Assembly: GCF_030384665.1 (NCBI RefSeq)
Contig: NC_083673.1
Span: forward strand, 1,497,501 to 1,561,500
Length of the DNA: 64,000 nucleotides
Source: Lodderomyces elongisporus
Taxonomy: Eukaryota > Ascomycota > Pichiomycetes > Serinales > Debaryomycetaceae
Direction: 5' to 3'
This document shows positions 37,521-49,200 of the stretch, piece after piece. Numbering within the stretch: position 1 is the first letter of the stretch; the number at the start of each line of letters is the position of its first letter. The position numbers and the translations under genes were made by a program. Below the pieces are notes generated by a model. The model saw nothing but the letters and a program-made list of their open reading frames with translations, was not told the DNA's origin and searched no databases.

Positions 37521-39965
37521 TTAAATGATTCCGAAAGAGCTCTTCAAGTTTTCCTGGTCTCGTTGCTTTCGCATATTTTCAATCTCCTCAATTCCTCCAG
37601 ACTTTTTCAACTTGCCATCCTCGACAAAATCACCCAACTCTTCTTGGAACTTATCGTTTCTTGCCAATTCTCGTTCCCTTTGGCGCAACTTCTCCGCCCG
37701 CTCAATCGCTTCCACCCTACTCTCATGATCAGGCTTGAGTTGTATAATATCAACTAGAACCTGGTCCTTAATGTTATGTAGACTTTCGCCAGGTTCGGGG
37801 ATGGGTATATTCGCCACCACTTTATTCCTCTTGGACGATACGCTTCTACTTTGCTCGATTGAACACTGCTCTACTAAATCAAAAGTTTCCTGAATCTTTT
37901 TCAAATCATCTTGCAAATCCCTTGTCAAATCTTCCTGCAAATTGAAAAATTGCTGCTCCTCACAAACCTTGTCCAACTCAGATTCCCAGATTTTTTTCCA
38001 TGTCGACTTTTCGCTAGTGATGTAGGTGCTCATCTGTTGCAAGGTTTTGTTGGCATCCTGTATTTCCTTAACAATGTACTTAAGCTGCTTTTCGCCAACC
38101 CTTACACCTCTTTGAGCAACATCTTTGCGTACTTCTTCCATCAAATCTTGCAAATCATCAACTTTGGTTAAGAGCTTGTCTGACTCATCAGATAACTTGG
38201 ACTGACAAGATTCCATGTATAGCCTGTTTGAGCTTTGCGAGGACTCAAGATTAGCTTCTTGCAACAATTTCATCTTACCAAGGACCGAGGCTAAAGTATT
38301 GGTATACGACTCATGTGATAAACGGTTTAAATGTTTTATTGATCTTAGTTCATTGTCGACCTTGAAAAGCTCCTTCTTCAAAATGGACGTTGTGTTTGAG
38401 CTACTAGACCCTTTCTCGCCATGAACTGAGTCCGAAGCACCGCCTATAGTGCGGGCAGATGAAGGTGGAGACAAAGATGCCGTATTGGAAGCCGCAACAG
38501 AATTAGTAGAAATAGGAGTATCTGTTGATAACTTTATATTTTCAATCTTGGTAACCAAGTCATTACTGATATCCCCTAATTTTTGAGACAAGCTTTCAAA
38601 TTTGGCGTTGAGTTCACTCAATGCATTTGCTTGCTTACTGTTTTCTTTTTCCATCGCCTCTTCTCTTTCCTCTTCTTTTTTCAGTTTTCCTTCGTCTTCT
38701 TTTAGACTTAAAAGAGATCCAACACGAACGTCGGATAGTAAGTGTTCTTCAAGCTCGTAGAATACTTTGCTTGCAGGATCCTGGATGTAAATTTCGGGAA
38801 AATTATCTGAGCCTGGCGAATAAGCAAACTTCTCCACAAACTGAAGTCTTATAGAAGCCAAAGTTGGGGGTACAGTCAATTGGCATTTTTTGGTTGTTGA
38901 ATGTATCTGTAAAAAGACATTTATTTCACCTTCAGAGGCAGCATGTTCATGAATCGGTATTGTTGATGGAACATTCCTAGATATAGATGCAGAACCTGTC
39001 TCAATATTATTTGATTTAGAGCTCAAATTTGGGTTCAAATCAAAAGTCGAATACTGGGGAGGTGTTTGTGTTTGTAATTGTGATTGTGATTCTGAATGTG
39101 GTTGTGGTTGTGGTTCTGAATGTGGTTGTGGTTGTGGTTCTGAATGTGGTTGTGGTTGTGGTTCTGAATGTGGTTGGGGCGGAGTAGGCGGTGGTGGTGG
39201 AACGAGTTCTGCATAAGGTTTGTAGTTACTTGGATTGGATATATTGGTGAGCTTTGCATACTGATAAGCACTATAACGTTTACTTGCACGCCGTTGCAAA
39301 GCATCCTTGTTTTGTAGCCGTGTCAATGCATCGGCTTGATCACCAGCACCTGATGGAGACAAGTACCTATTTTTTCTCATTGCCGCTCGTCCTTCTGCGC
39401 TAGTGTCCGATGAAGCTTGTTCTGCTGAATGATCGCGAGGTGCAGCAACATTTTTGATTGAGTTGGACTCGGCAGCTGACGAGGAGCTTTCCATCGACCC
39501 TCTCATCATCTTTTCATTAGAAATAGCTTTTGCCCTGTTCTGCTTTAGTTTGAGATTCTGGAGTAAGGTAACAATGATATTTCTAATATCCGGCAAAAAT
39601 CTATCCAAACTCTCTTGAGACGGAGGTTCGCCCAAGGCTGCTTCCAATATAACTCTTAATTCTTGTGGCACATTACCAAGATCAGAAACATCGATCCCGG
39701 TGTTGTTGAATGCCTTTGTCGCAGCTCGGAAGTCATTTCCCAACTTGACATAAGCATCACTAACAAACTTGTCATCAGCCTCCTGTCTTGCCCATTGAGT
39801 CAAGCTCTCGAGTAAATGCTTAGTTGAAACTAGGAGTCGAGTCACACTTGATTCAATCGTAGAGAGTGATTTTCTTTTCACTCTTCCATTATGTATGTTT
39901 ATGTTACTATTTACTGATGAGGAAGACGAAGTAGGGGTCATTTCATTGTCTCCGTGAGTAGACAT
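37521..39965 (-). CDS. BUD6: Actin-interacting polarity protein Bud6/Aip3
   Basis: An 814-residue protein. The N-terminal block (about 30-150; STIESSVTRLLVSTKHLLESLTQW) matches the Bud6 N-terminal domain. A Pro/Gln/His/Ser repeat follows (about 261-293), then the conserved IHEHAASEGEINVFLQIHSTTKKC region, and a long coiled-coil AIP3 domain (about 420-780; KKELFKVDNELRSIKHLNRL, DLQDLMEEVRKDVAQRGVRV). Bud6 binds actin monomers and the formin Bni1 to nucleate cables at the bud tip, and takes part in bipolar budding. The start is the first ATG. The length is close to yeast Bud6 (788). Antisense transcripts from the adjacent 3' LTR could run into it. Confidence 0.95.
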   Translation of the reverse strand: MSTHGDNEMTPTSSSSSVNSNINIHNGRVKRKSLSTIESSVTRLLVSTKHLLESLTQWARQEADDKFVSDAYVKLGNDFRAATKAFNNTGIDVSDLGNVPQELRVILEAALGEPPSQESLDRFLPDIRNIIVTLLQNLKLKQNRAKAISNEKMMRGSMESSSSAAESNSIKNVAAPRDHSAEQASSDTSAEGRAAMRKNRYLSPSGAGDQADALTRLQNKDALQRRASKRYSAYQYAKLTNISNPSNYKPYAELVPPPPPTPPQPHSEPQPQPHSEPQPQPHSEPQPQPHSESQSQLQTQTPPQYSTFDLNPNLSSKSNNIETGSASISRNVPSTIPIHEHAASEGEINVFLQIHSTTKKCQLTVPPTLASIRLQFVEKFAYSPGSDNFPEIYIQDPASKVFYELEEHLLSDVRVGSLLSLKEDEGKLKKEEEREEAMEKENSKQANALSELNAKFESLSQKLGDISNDLVTKIENIKLSTDTPISTNSVAASNTASLSPPSSARTIGGASDSVHGEKGSSSSNTTSILKKELFKVDNELRSIKHLNRLSHESYTNTLASVLGKMKLLQEANLESSQSSNRLYMESCQSKLSDESDKLLTKVDDLQDLMEEVRKDVAQRGVRVGEKQLKYIVKEIQDANKTLQQMSTYITSEKSTWKKIWESELDKVCEEQQFFNLQEDLTRDLQDDLKKIQETFDLVEQCSIEQSRSVSSKRNKVVANIPIPEPGESLHNIKDQVLVDIIQLKPDHESRVEAIERAEKLRQRERELARNDKFQEELGDFVEDGKLKKSGGIEEIENMRKQRDQENLKSSFGII
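39085..39180 (-). repeat. 24-bp coding minisatellite in BUD6
   Basis: Tandem 24-bp units encode PQPQPHSE-type octapeptides, about three and a half copies. They are in frame and likely length-variable. Confidence 0.88.
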
Positions 39966-40530
39966 TGTTGAATATCACAGTAAAAAGACAAATTAGGAAT
40001 GTTCAACTTGATACGGAATATGCGGTGTAGAATATTATTTTCGGGACTGTCAACAAATTCGTAGGTCTTAAAAGTTCCAGAGAGATCAAATCTGCGCGCA
40101 TATGATTTCAATTCTACTTTTAATTCTAATTTCAATTCTGACCCTGATTCAGAGTCTGATCTCAATCTCGATCACGATTTAACTTTAAACCCCAACTCAA
40201 CTCCAAACAAAAAGATCGTTGGATGCACACAATGTTCAAAATTACGATTGCAGAACTTCAAACAAGAAAGCGATGATAACCTCTCCCCCCTCTCTATATC
40301 TTTATTTTTTGTTTTCTCTCTCTCTTTCTTCTTTCTTTTTTTTTTATTTTTATTTTTTTAACGAAAACACATTCGATATATTTAAAGGAAAAGTTTGAAA
40401 AAAATTTCAAAGTGAATGAAAAAACTAACTACAATACAAACAACACAAACAAAGGATTTTAAAGTAATTGTCTAAAATTGTATATTGCACAATGCTATGA
40501 ATAAAAAAAAAATTTAAGCTACATTCTACG
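39966..40530. other. Intergenic region BUD6-PSE1
   Basis: 565 bp. It contains a run of TTTTAATTCTAATTTCAATTCTG-like short repeats (40105-40175) upstream of BUD6, pyrimidine tracts, and T/A tracts (40335-40360). No gene is seen. Confidence 0.6.
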
Positions 40531-43500
40531 CTAGCTAAAGAATTTGTTGACAACGTCCATGTTTGAAGGATTCTTCAGAAGCAATGCAACTGCTTCTTCG
40601 TGAGGGATAGAGCCCAACAACCGCCTTGTAGAAGCCACAATTTTGTTTGCGGTATTTCCCGAGATTGCCGCATGAGCCAAGGCTTGAATCACCGAATCAA
40701 CCACCTTTGGCACATTTTGTTGAATAACGCTATGATTATTGTCCATCAACTCCGAGAGAAAGACATAAGCAAATGGCGCAGCGCTTTCATCCTGTACAAC
40801 CGGTAACAAATTGATCCATTGGTTAAGCAATGTGTCAATATTAGGAATCATGGTTGAGTATCTATGAAGTACTTTGGCAATTGCCGATATGGAATTTTCG
40901 GTAGCATGTACATTCTCGTCAGCGCGTGCATCGGGAACACTCGACATCTTGAACATGAGTTCCAAGCAGCTGACGCAAAAGTTACCGTAGTTGTCGCCAC
41001 CAAACTGAGCTGCAACACCCACAGCGTATGCGCCTGCTTGACGTACGCCAGCATGGGGAGAAGCCAAAGAGCTACTCAAAACACCCAAGAATGAATCTTG
41101 GAAAACGGCTGAATTAGGACCACCATGCTCCAAAAGGTCACATACAATGCATAACCCACACAACTTCAAACTTGAGTTTTCGTCGTTGATAAATGTAGTG
41201 ACAGTTGGAATCAAGCCTTGAAAATTTTCCAATGCGCTGGCTTTTGCATTCTTAAAGATGGCAGAAATGGCTTTGTTGATCTCGTCCAACAATTCCTCAT
41301 CGGTGTACTCTTCTTCGTCTTCCTCAACATCTTCTGTGTATTCATCGTCTTCATTATCTCTGGCCTTGATACGCTCGTTAATCTCAACCATATTTGTATT
41401 TATAGTGGTGCTTAGTTCCTGTAATTGGTGGGAAGATATAGAGTTCGCCGCCAACGAGTTTATACACTCAACTAAAGCCGTGTAGTAAGCAACGAGTAAC
41501 TCTGGAACAGGCTCTGATTTTAAAACTTCAGTGAGTTTATCGCAAATCTTTGACCAAAGAAGATGCGCATCTTGGGAATCGTTACCTTTTGCAAGAACAA
41601 CACATCTCAACAAAGAAGCTAGCGTCAATGCAGCAGAGCCTCTAACCCCATCATGCAAATAAAAGTCCAAGCCAGGCAACGCAATGTCCTCCGCAATCTC
41701 CTTCACCCAAGGAAAGAAATCACCCTTAAGCTGGATAGCATAGGTTCGAAGTAAATCCATAGCCGTAACTTTGTCATCTAATGCAGCAGTGTGCACTGCA
41801 ATCCACTTGCCCGACAAGTTCATAACTTCCCATTCTTCATTATTGCTATATTCCTCAGCCTCATCTTCTTCAAGCAACGAAATGTCCTGCGATGCTTTAG
41901 CTGTAACCATTAAAGGTGGTAAAACGGAAGGGATATAAGGCAAAAAGTCCTTACCCAAAATCCTAGATATTCTACCCCAAGCCTGCTCCAAATACTGTTT
42001 CACTGGATCATCGTCTTGTGTCGCAGTTTGTTGCAAGTGTCCAAAAAGCTGAATAAGACCATGACTATGAGGCTCAAACTTTTCTTTACCCACAGCCAAT
42101 GCAATTAATGTAGAGCACTCAATACATTTTCCCTTGAGTAGTCTATTCTCGTCACCCATATCAGTTTGCAAGACATTGGTTAAGAGTGGCATCAAGGTAT
42201 CGTAGTACTTGACAAATGTTTTTTGAGCAGCATCTGCGATTATGGCAATAGTGGTCAAGACTTGCTCTTGCACATACCTCTTTGGAGATTGCAATAAACC
42301 TAATAGATTGTTCAAAAGATCATCTAAATAAGGTTCCAAGATCTCCTTAGATGCGGCCTCAGAAAAATTTACCAATGCAGCTGCAGCATGTGCTTGCACT
42401 CTTGGCACTGATTTGTTTGTCAATTTGGAGATCAATGCTGGTAATATTCTGTCACCTGAAGTTCTTTGAATAATGTCAGCAAAATCTGTGGACATTTGAC
42501 CCAAGGCATTACAACATGCATACTCAACTCTAGAATTCTCATCATTGATAGTGGGCAAGACCATATCCAAGAGTTTGGGTATTTCAGAAGTCAACACATC
42601 GGAGCATCCTTCTGCAGCCGAGGACAAGGCCATTAATGCTGCTTGACGCTCCCTCCAATTTTGCGACTGAATCATAGATGGCAAATACTGAAATAATGGT
42701 GCTGCCATGGACTGGCCAGAGAGTCTCAAACTGACACGATCCAATGCTTGTCTAGCAGCATCGTACTCTGGCTCTTCATCGTCATCCTCAGTATCATCAT
42801 TGTTGTTCCACTCAGCGGCATCGTCATCGTCAATACAAACCTCAGTGAGCATCGACAAAGTAATGAGGACGATTTGCTCCGTGTAAGAAGGTGTACGTTT
42901 ACACATAGCTGGCGCCACCTCTGAAAAAGTAGTGAGCAATTCCAATGAAGCCATTCTGGTAGCCGATTCTAATTCATTGTTTTTGGATACAGCGGCACAG
43001 AAATCAATAATTGTGGGGAACATATCCTTGAACATTTTCGGTGCCAACTCGACCAAGTCAATCAAGGACTCCAATACAGAGGCCAACGCCGTGTCTTGTC
43101 CGTTTTGCAAAAATCTTGGAAGAGAATTCAACAAGTTGGGCAATAATGGGGACAAGCTGGGCCATGCTTTCTTGGGCAATTCTTTGAAAAATGCAACAAA
43201 TGCCGCACACGCCGCAATACGCACATCATCGCTTTCATCTTCAAATCCAGCATTGTAAATTGGCAACACTTCGTTCAAATACGAATGGTCAACTAATTCT
43301 GGAGTTGCGGAGAATACTCTAAACGCAGACTCTCGGAAACTTGGGTCTGGGTTTTTGGATGCTGCAAACAAAGCAGGAATCAACTCGTTCCAACTGCCTG
43401 GTGGCGAGCAATCTTCCTTTGACACTTCCGAAATCGCATCCGAGAGTTTGTGCCTCACAGGATTGGACTGGGGCGAGCTAAACCCTTGGAGCAAAAGTGT

Positions 43501-43803
43501 TCTAATTTGAGCTTTTGCTGGATCACTAATAACACCAATAGTTCTATCGGTAACGCTCGTGAGCTCTTTGGGTGATTTGATGGCAATTCTTCGGAATAAA
43601 ACCGCTGAAAATGCCTTAATGGTATCGGTTTCTCCCTGACCCGCTTGTTCTGCTAAGAAAACAAGTAATAGTTCGACATTTTGCTTACTTGACCAATCCA
43701 GTTCAAGCGATTTTTCAGCTTCGTTTCTTGAAACGTTGTCAGAAAGAAGACTGTGCAATAAATTGGTCAAAGTTGCATGAACCTCAGCTGGAAGAACGCT
43801 CAT
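40531..43803 (-). CDS. PSE1: Importin beta-family karyopherin Kap121/Pse1
   Basis: A 1090-residue HEAT-repeat protein, the same length as yeast Pse1 (1089). The N-terminus has the importin-N pattern (EAEKSLELDWSSKQNVELLL; AVLFRRIAIKSPKEL). HEAT repeats run throughout, e.g. YLPSMIQSQNWRERQAALMA and DDLLNNLLGLLQSPKRYVQE. Acidic loops lie at about 325-350 (DDDDAAEWNNNDDTEDDDEE) and 830-850 and are expected to compete with cargo. It imports ribosomal proteins, Pho4, Spo12 and others through the nuclear pore in a Ran-GTP-dependent cycle. The C-terminus AVALLLKNPSNMDVVNKFF is family-typical. It is intact. Confidence 0.97.
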   Translation of the reverse strand: MSVLPAEVHATLTNLLHSLLSDNVSRNEAEKSLELDWSSKQNVELLLVFLAEQAGQGETDTIKAFSAVLFRRIAIKSPKELTSVTDRTIGVISDPAKAQIRTLLLQGFSSPQSNPVRHKLSDAISEVSKEDCSPPGSWNELIPALFAASKNPDPSFRESAFRVFSATPELVDHSYLNEVLPIYNAGFEDESDDVRIAACAAFVAFFKELPKKAWPSLSPLLPNLLNSLPRFLQNGQDTALASVLESLIDLVELAPKMFKDMFPTIIDFCAAVSKNNELESATRMASLELLTTFSEVAPAMCKRTPSYTEQIVLITLSMLTEVCIDDDDAAEWNNNDDTEDDDEEPEYDAARQALDRVSLRLSGQSMAAPLFQYLPSMIQSQNWRERQAALMALSSAAEGCSDVLTSEIPKLLDMVLPTINDENSRVEYACCNALGQMSTDFADIIQRTSGDRILPALISKLTNKSVPRVQAHAAAALVNFSEAASKEILEPYLDDLLNNLLGLLQSPKRYVQEQVLTTIAIIADAAQKTFVKYYDTLMPLLTNVLQTDMGDENRLLKGKCIECSTLIALAVGKEKFEPHSHGLIQLFGHLQQTATQDDDPVKQYLEQAWGRISRILGKDFLPYIPSVLPPLMVTAKASQDISLLEEDEAEEYSNNEEWEVMNLSGKWIAVHTAALDDKVTAMDLLRTYAIQLKGDFFPWVKEIAEDIALPGLDFYLHDGVRGSAALTLASLLRCVVLAKGNDSQDAHLLWSKICDKLTEVLKSEPVPELLVAYYTALVECINSLAANSISSHQLQELSTTINTNMVEINERIKARDNEDDEYTEDVEEDEEEYTDEELLDEINKAISAIFKNAKASALENFQGLIPTVTTFINDENSSLKLCGLCIVCDLLEHGGPNSAVFQDSFLGVLSSSLASPHAGVRQAGAYAVGVAAQFGGDNYGNFCVSCLELMFKMSSVPDARADENVHATENSISAIAKVLHRYSTMIPNIDTLLNQWINLLPVVQDESAAPFAYVFLSELMDNNHSVIQQNVPKVVDSVIQALAHAAISGNTANKIVASTRRLLGSIPHEEAVALLLKNPSNMDVVNKFFS

Positions 43804-44624
43804 CTTCTTTCCTCGTGTGTTGTGTACTAATGGTGAAAGAAATTAGGATGGAAATGTAAAAGAAACCAGCAAAGAAAAAGAAAAAAAAAAAAAATTAATG
43901 AAAATTAACAATAGGATCTCAAAAAAACACACGGAGCCGCTATCCTCTAACTAACAAATTAGTAAAGGAAAGGGAAAAAAGGAAAAAAGGAAAAAAGAAA
44001 AAAACAACAAAGAACAGGGATTGGAATAAAAAGTTGTTTTCACTGTTCTTTACTGGGTCGCTCACGTTGGTAGATTCAAGAGGACTCAAAAGGTTGGATT
44101 GGCTATTTTCTTTTTCAAGTTTTTTAAGTAGGGGAACCAAGTGAACTTACGGTTGATGTTACTGAGATCAAGTCGTATTTCCTGTCTTATTCTTATTCTT
44201 TTTTTTTTTTTTCTTTTCTTCTTCTTCCTCTTCTTCTTCTTACTTTTTTTTTTATTTTTTTCGTGTCTCTGCTACTTAGAAAATTTTTTCTTTTTCTCCT
44301 ACCAGAAAAGGTGCAAAGGTGCAAGTCAAAGGAATGTAGTAATGGCAACCGTATTTAATGCGGTGTAGACACTACATATAGGAGATTGTATATGTTGACA
44401 ACTAAGAAGCGTTTCCACTATTTTTCTTTCCCTACAATGGTGTCTATTAGGCTTCACTTACAAATGATAAGAGTCTCGATCCATTGAATTTATTGCAAAA
44501 AGTCATTAAAACTAATGAATGAAAAAAAAAAAGAAAAAGAAAAATAAAAAGAAAAGAAAAGAAAAGAAAAACCGACACAACTCTATATAATGAAGACACC
44601 ATCCCCCTAAAAAAAAAGCTCATC
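43804..44624. other. Intergenic region PSE1-RBG1
   Basis: 821 bp with A-rich and T-rich tracts (43875-43893, 44190-44270, 44520-44570). No gene is supported; frames at 43940-44140 and 44141-44368 are homopolymer-driven. Confidence 0.65.
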
Positions 44625-45731
44625 TTATTTCTTCAAAATTGTAATCACATCTTCGTCCTCCAATTCGTGGCCAAGACCCACAATTTGAGGCTGATGCTTC
44701 ACTGAGGTACCATAGACAAGCGCATTCCTGAAATCGTCGACCAAGGACTTGTGAATCGAGTTACAAAAGTCCTCGACTGTACAACGGTCACTCCTCAACA
44801 CCACTGGCTCGTTAAAGTCAGGTAATTTACCTTTGGGTTTGGTATATACACGCACCAATTTCAATTTCGACCACATCTCCTCCAACAAATCGTCCAAATT
44901 CCATCCATTTCCAGATGAAATGGGAACAGCGTTGGGGATCTTGGTCAACAAGTTCAACTCCTCTATCGAGAAAGAGTCGATCTTGTTTAGCACATAAATA
45001 GCAGGTATATATTTCCTGGCCTTGTACTCTATAGCGTCAATCAAGTCGTCAACGGTTGCATCGCACCTAAATGCTATATTTGCACTATTAATCTTATACT
45101 CGGACATGACGGCTCTAATTTCATCATTATCTAGATGTGTAAGAGGAACTGTGTTGGTGATGTTGATACCTCCCTTCTCCTTCTTTGTTAACACGATATT
45201 TGGCGGCTCCTTGTTGATTCTGATACCCATACCTTCCAACTCGTGCTCTATAATTCTCTTATGCTGCAAAGGTTTGTTCACATCTAGCACCAAGAACAAG
45301 AGATTGACCGAACGTGCAACGGCAATGACCTGTCTACCCCTACCTTTACCGTCCTTAGCACCTTCAATGATACCAGGCAAATCTAGCATCTGGATCTTGG
45401 CACCCTTATACTTGATGGTACCTGGCACCGTGGTCAAAGTTGTAAACTCGTATGCTGCAGCTTCCGAATGCGTACCAGTCAATTTAGACAATAATGTTGA
45501 TTTACCAACCGACGGAAAACCAACAAACCCAATGGAAGCTACACCAGTTCTCTGAACATCAAACCCAATACCAGCTCCACCTCCTCCACCTGAACTTCCA
45601 TCGGTGAGCAACTCTCTTCTCAATTTCGCTAACTTGGCTTTAAGTTGTCCCAAATGAAAAGATGTGGCCTTGTTCTTTTGCGTCTTGGCCATTTCATCTT
45701 CGATGGCTTTGATTTTTTCCACGGTCGTCAT
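44625..45731 (-). CDS. RBG1: Developmentally regulated GTP-binding protein Rbg1
   Basis: A 368-residue protein, matching yeast Rbg1/DRG1 in length (369). An N-terminal helical HTH region precedes an Obg-type GTPase: G1 GFPSVGKST (71-79), G3 [10 protein letters not shown], and G4 NKID, with the DRG S5D2L insertion. The C-terminal TGS domain (about 290-368; [19 protein letters not shown]) ends [12 protein letters not shown] GTPases bind translating ribosomes and act with Tma46 or Gir2. It is divergent from FUN12, another ribosome-acting GTPase, across a 472-bp intergene. Confidence 0.96.
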   Translation of the reverse strand: MTTVEKIKAIEDEMAKTQKNKATSFHLGQLKAKLAKLRRELLTDGSSGGGGGAGIGFDVQRTGVASIGFVGFPSVGKSTLLSKLTGTHSEAAAYEFTTLTTVPGTIKYKGAKIQMLDLPGIIEGAKDGKGRGRQVIAVARSVNLLFLVLDVNKPLQHKRIIEHELEGMGIRINKEPPNIVLTKKEKGGINITNTVPLTHLDNDEIRAVMSEYKINSANIAFRCDATVDDLIDAIEYKARKYIPAIYVLNKIDSFSIEELNLLTKIPNAVPISSGNGWNLDDLLEEMWSKLKLVRVYTKPKGKLPDFNEPVVLRSDRCTVEDFCNSIHKSLVDDFRNALVYGTSVKHQPQIVGLGHELEDEDVITILKK

Positions 45732-46203
45732 CTTGAAGTATTTGTTGATTTAATTTACTAACAAAACAATAGTGAAGTAGAACAACCTTCTTCAAAATTA
45801 GGAGTATAAGCTAAGAGAGAGAGAGAGAGGGAGAGAGCAAAGTAAAATGAAGAAGAACCAAATGAAAAAAACAAAAAAAATAGAATATTGGAGCGATTGT
45901 CGTGTGATGCGCGCTGAAAAAGTAAAAAAAAAAAATTTTTGGTGAGAAAATGCAACTTTAGATTTTGTTCCATGAAATTTTTCATACGTTTTGCTTGCCT
46001 ATAGGTACTTCATTAAAGTCAGTTTTTTTTTTTTTTTCTCTTTCTTTCTTTCTTTTTTTCAATTTTCATTTCAATTCATTATATTCCCCTCCCCTTGACA
46101 TTTTTTAAATAGAGCAGGATAGGCTCTATTGATTAGGAATAAAACAAAGGCTAGAGAGATATATAAAAAGAAAGGAACCTAATATAGACAACTTTTTTAT
46201 ATC
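45732..46203. other. RBG1/FUN12 divergent intergenic region
   Basis: A 472-bp shared promoter. It holds (GA)n (45812-45838), an A10-T5 stretch (45926-45942) resembling the ribosome-biogenesis AAAATTTT element, and a long T/TTTC tract (46021-46060). Confidence 0.55.
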
Positions 46204-49200
46204 ATGGGTAAAAAGGGTAATAAGAAAGCAGGAGGAGACTTCTGGGACGATGAGGATATGGGGGAGCAACCACAAGCTGAAGAATTTGGTGTAACTCCAG
46301 AAACAGGCTCATCTTCACCATCTCAAGAAATCGCTAATAAGGACGAAGCAGATGGCGCTGATTCAAGCACACCTCAAGAAGCCTCAGCTGATGATATTGC
46401 AGGAGACTTTTTAGGATCGATTCGTAAAAATAAGCAAAAGAAAGCCGAGAAGGAAGAGGAAAAGAGCAAAGCAGATTCCGATGGCGTACCAAAAATTTTG
46501 TCCAAGAAAGAGAAGGAAAAGTTGAAGAAGGAAGCAGAAAAACAAAAAAAGAAGGAGTTGGCCCAGAAGAAGAAGGAGCAACAAGCAAAACAAAAGGAGC
46601 AGATTAAAGAGGCAAACAAGCAAAACGCAGCTGCCAAATCAGCATCAGCATCAGCATCGGCGTCAGCCACACCTGAACCTGAATCTGCTGCTGCGCAAAA
46701 TGCAGAAGCTCAAAAGGAAGAGAAGGCCAAGTCAGTAAAGAAAGGTAAGAAGGCTCCAGCTGGTCTCGCTGCTTTGAAGAAACAATTGGAATTGAAAAAG
46801 CAACTCGAGGAAGAGCAAAGGAGATTTGAAGAGGAAGAAGAGCAGCGTATACAAGAAAAAGAAAGACTTGCAGCAGAAGAAGCCGCAAAAGAGGAAGCCG
46901 CTAAAGCTGCAAAGAAGGAGCGTGACAGATTGAAGAAGGAGCAATTGAAAGCAGAAGGTAAGTTATTGACAAAGAAGCAAAAAGAAGAAAAGAAGTTGCA
47001 AGAACGTCGTCGTGCTCAACTTTTGCAAGCTGGAAACGTTATTGTTCCTGGATTGCAAAAGGGCAACGAGGGAGAAGTACAAAAACCAAAGAAGGTCGTT
47101 TACACCAAGAAAAAGTCATCTAAGCCAAAGACATTCACACAGAAACCTCAACAGAGCAAGGTTGTTGAAGAGAAGAAGCCTGAAGATGATGAAGAGGAGG
47201 AGGCATTTGTTGATGATTGGGAGAAAATGGCTTTGGATGACGATGCTGAGGAAGACAACGAGGTTACTGAAAGCTGGGATGCTGAAACCAAAGAAGACTC
47301 CGAAAGTGCAGCAAATGCCGCTCCTGAAGAGAGTGAAGAATCGAATGAGAAGAGGAAGAAGAAGGAAGCTGAAGCCGCCGCAGCAGCAGCAGTTATTGCC
47401 GAACAAGAAAAGCGTGCACGCGAAGAGAAGGAAGCAGCCGACGCTGCCGCTCAAGCCGCCGCTCAAGCAGCAACAGCAACAGCAAAAGAACAAGAAACAT
47501 CAAGATCTCGCTCTGCACCAGTTTCCAAAAAGACGGAAGCTGCACCAGAAAAGGAATTGCGTTCTCCTATCTGTTGTATCTTGGGTCACGTCGATACTGG
47601 TAAGACTAAATTATTAGACAAAATTCGTCAAACCAACGTTCAAGGTGGTGAAGCTGGTGGTATCACGCAACAGATTGGTGCTACGTATTTCCCTGTTGAG
47701 GCTATCAAGCAAAAGACTGCAGTTATGGCCAAATACGAAAAAGGACTATTTGAAGTCCCCGGTTTACTTATCATCGATACACCAGGTCACGAGTCCTTTA
47801 CCAACTTGAGATCGCGTGGTTCTTCCTTGTGTAATATTGCTATCTTGGTTATTGATATTATGCACGGTCTTGAGCAACAAACTCTTGAGTCCATCAGATT
47901 GCTTAGAGACCGTAAGGCTCCATTCGTGGTTGCTTTGAACAAGATTGATAGGTTATATGACTGGAAGGAGATTCCAAACAATTCTTTCCGAGATTCGTTT
48001 GCCCAGCAATCAAAATCAGTTCAACAAGAGTTCCACAACAGATTTGAACAGATCAAGTTGGCACTTGCAGAGCAAGGATTGAACTCTGAATTGTATTTCC
48101 AAAACAAGAACATGTCGAAATACGTGTCTATTGTGCCTACCTCGGCAGTCACTGGAGAAGGTGTTCCAGATTTGTTGTGGTTGTTGTTGGAGTTGACACA
48201 AAAGAGAATGTCGAAGCAATTGATGTACTTGTCTAAATTGGAGGCTACAATCTTGGAAGTCAAGGTTGTTGAAGGTTTCGGTTACACAATTGATGTGGTG
48301 TTGTCCAATGGTGTGTTAAGAGAGGGGGACAGAATTGTGCTATGCGGTTTGAATGGACCAATTGCCACAAATGTAAGGGCATTGTTAACGCCTCCACCAT
48401 CGAGGGAGTTGCGTATCAAGTCAGAATATATGCATCACAAAGAGGTTAAGGCGGCATTGGGTGTCAAGATTGCTGCAAATGATTTGGAGAAAGCAGTTGC
48501 TGGATCTCGTTTGTTGGTTGTTGGTGAAGACGATGATGAAGAAGAAATGATGGAAGAGGTTATGGACGATTTGACCGGGTTGTTAGATTCTGTTGATACG
48601 TCTGGTAAAGGTGTGGTTGTTCAAGCATCTACATTGGGATCTTTGGAGGCCTTGTTAGATTTCCTTAAGGATATGAAGATTCCAGTTATGTCGATTGGTT
48701 TGGGTCCAGTTTACAAGAGAGATGTGATGAAAGCAGTCACAATGTTGGATAAGGCTCCAGAGTTGGCAGTAATGTTGTGTTTCGATGTCAAGGTTGACAA
48801 GGAAGCCGAGCATTATGCAGATGAGCAAAACATCAAGATTTTCAATGCCGACATTATTTACCATTTGTTTGATGCATTCACTGCTTATCAGAACAAATTG
48901 TTGGAACAACGTCGAAAGGAGTTTATGGAGTATGCTGTTTTACCATGTGTATTGAAGACTATTCAAATCATCAACAAGAGAAACCCAATGATTATTGGTG
49001 TTGATGTTGTTGAGGGTGCCGTGCGTATAGGTACTCCTATCTGTGCCGTTCGTCAAGACCCAGTTACCAAGCAACCAAATATCATGGTTTTGGGTAAAGT
49101 GACTTCATTAGAGGTGAATCACAAACCTGCTGATTCCGTGAAAAAGGGTCAGACTGCCGCTGGTGTTGCTATGAGATTGGAAAACCCTTCGTCGGCACAA

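Noticed and set aside
45022..45555. 177-codon plus-strand frame over RBG1
   Set aside because: It is antisense to a well-supported GTPase gene and lacks any domain.
45752..45772. TACTAAC plus AATAG resembling a branch point and 3' splice site before FUN12
   Set aside because: No 5' splice site or upstream coding exon is visible; FUN12 already has a complete N-terminus.
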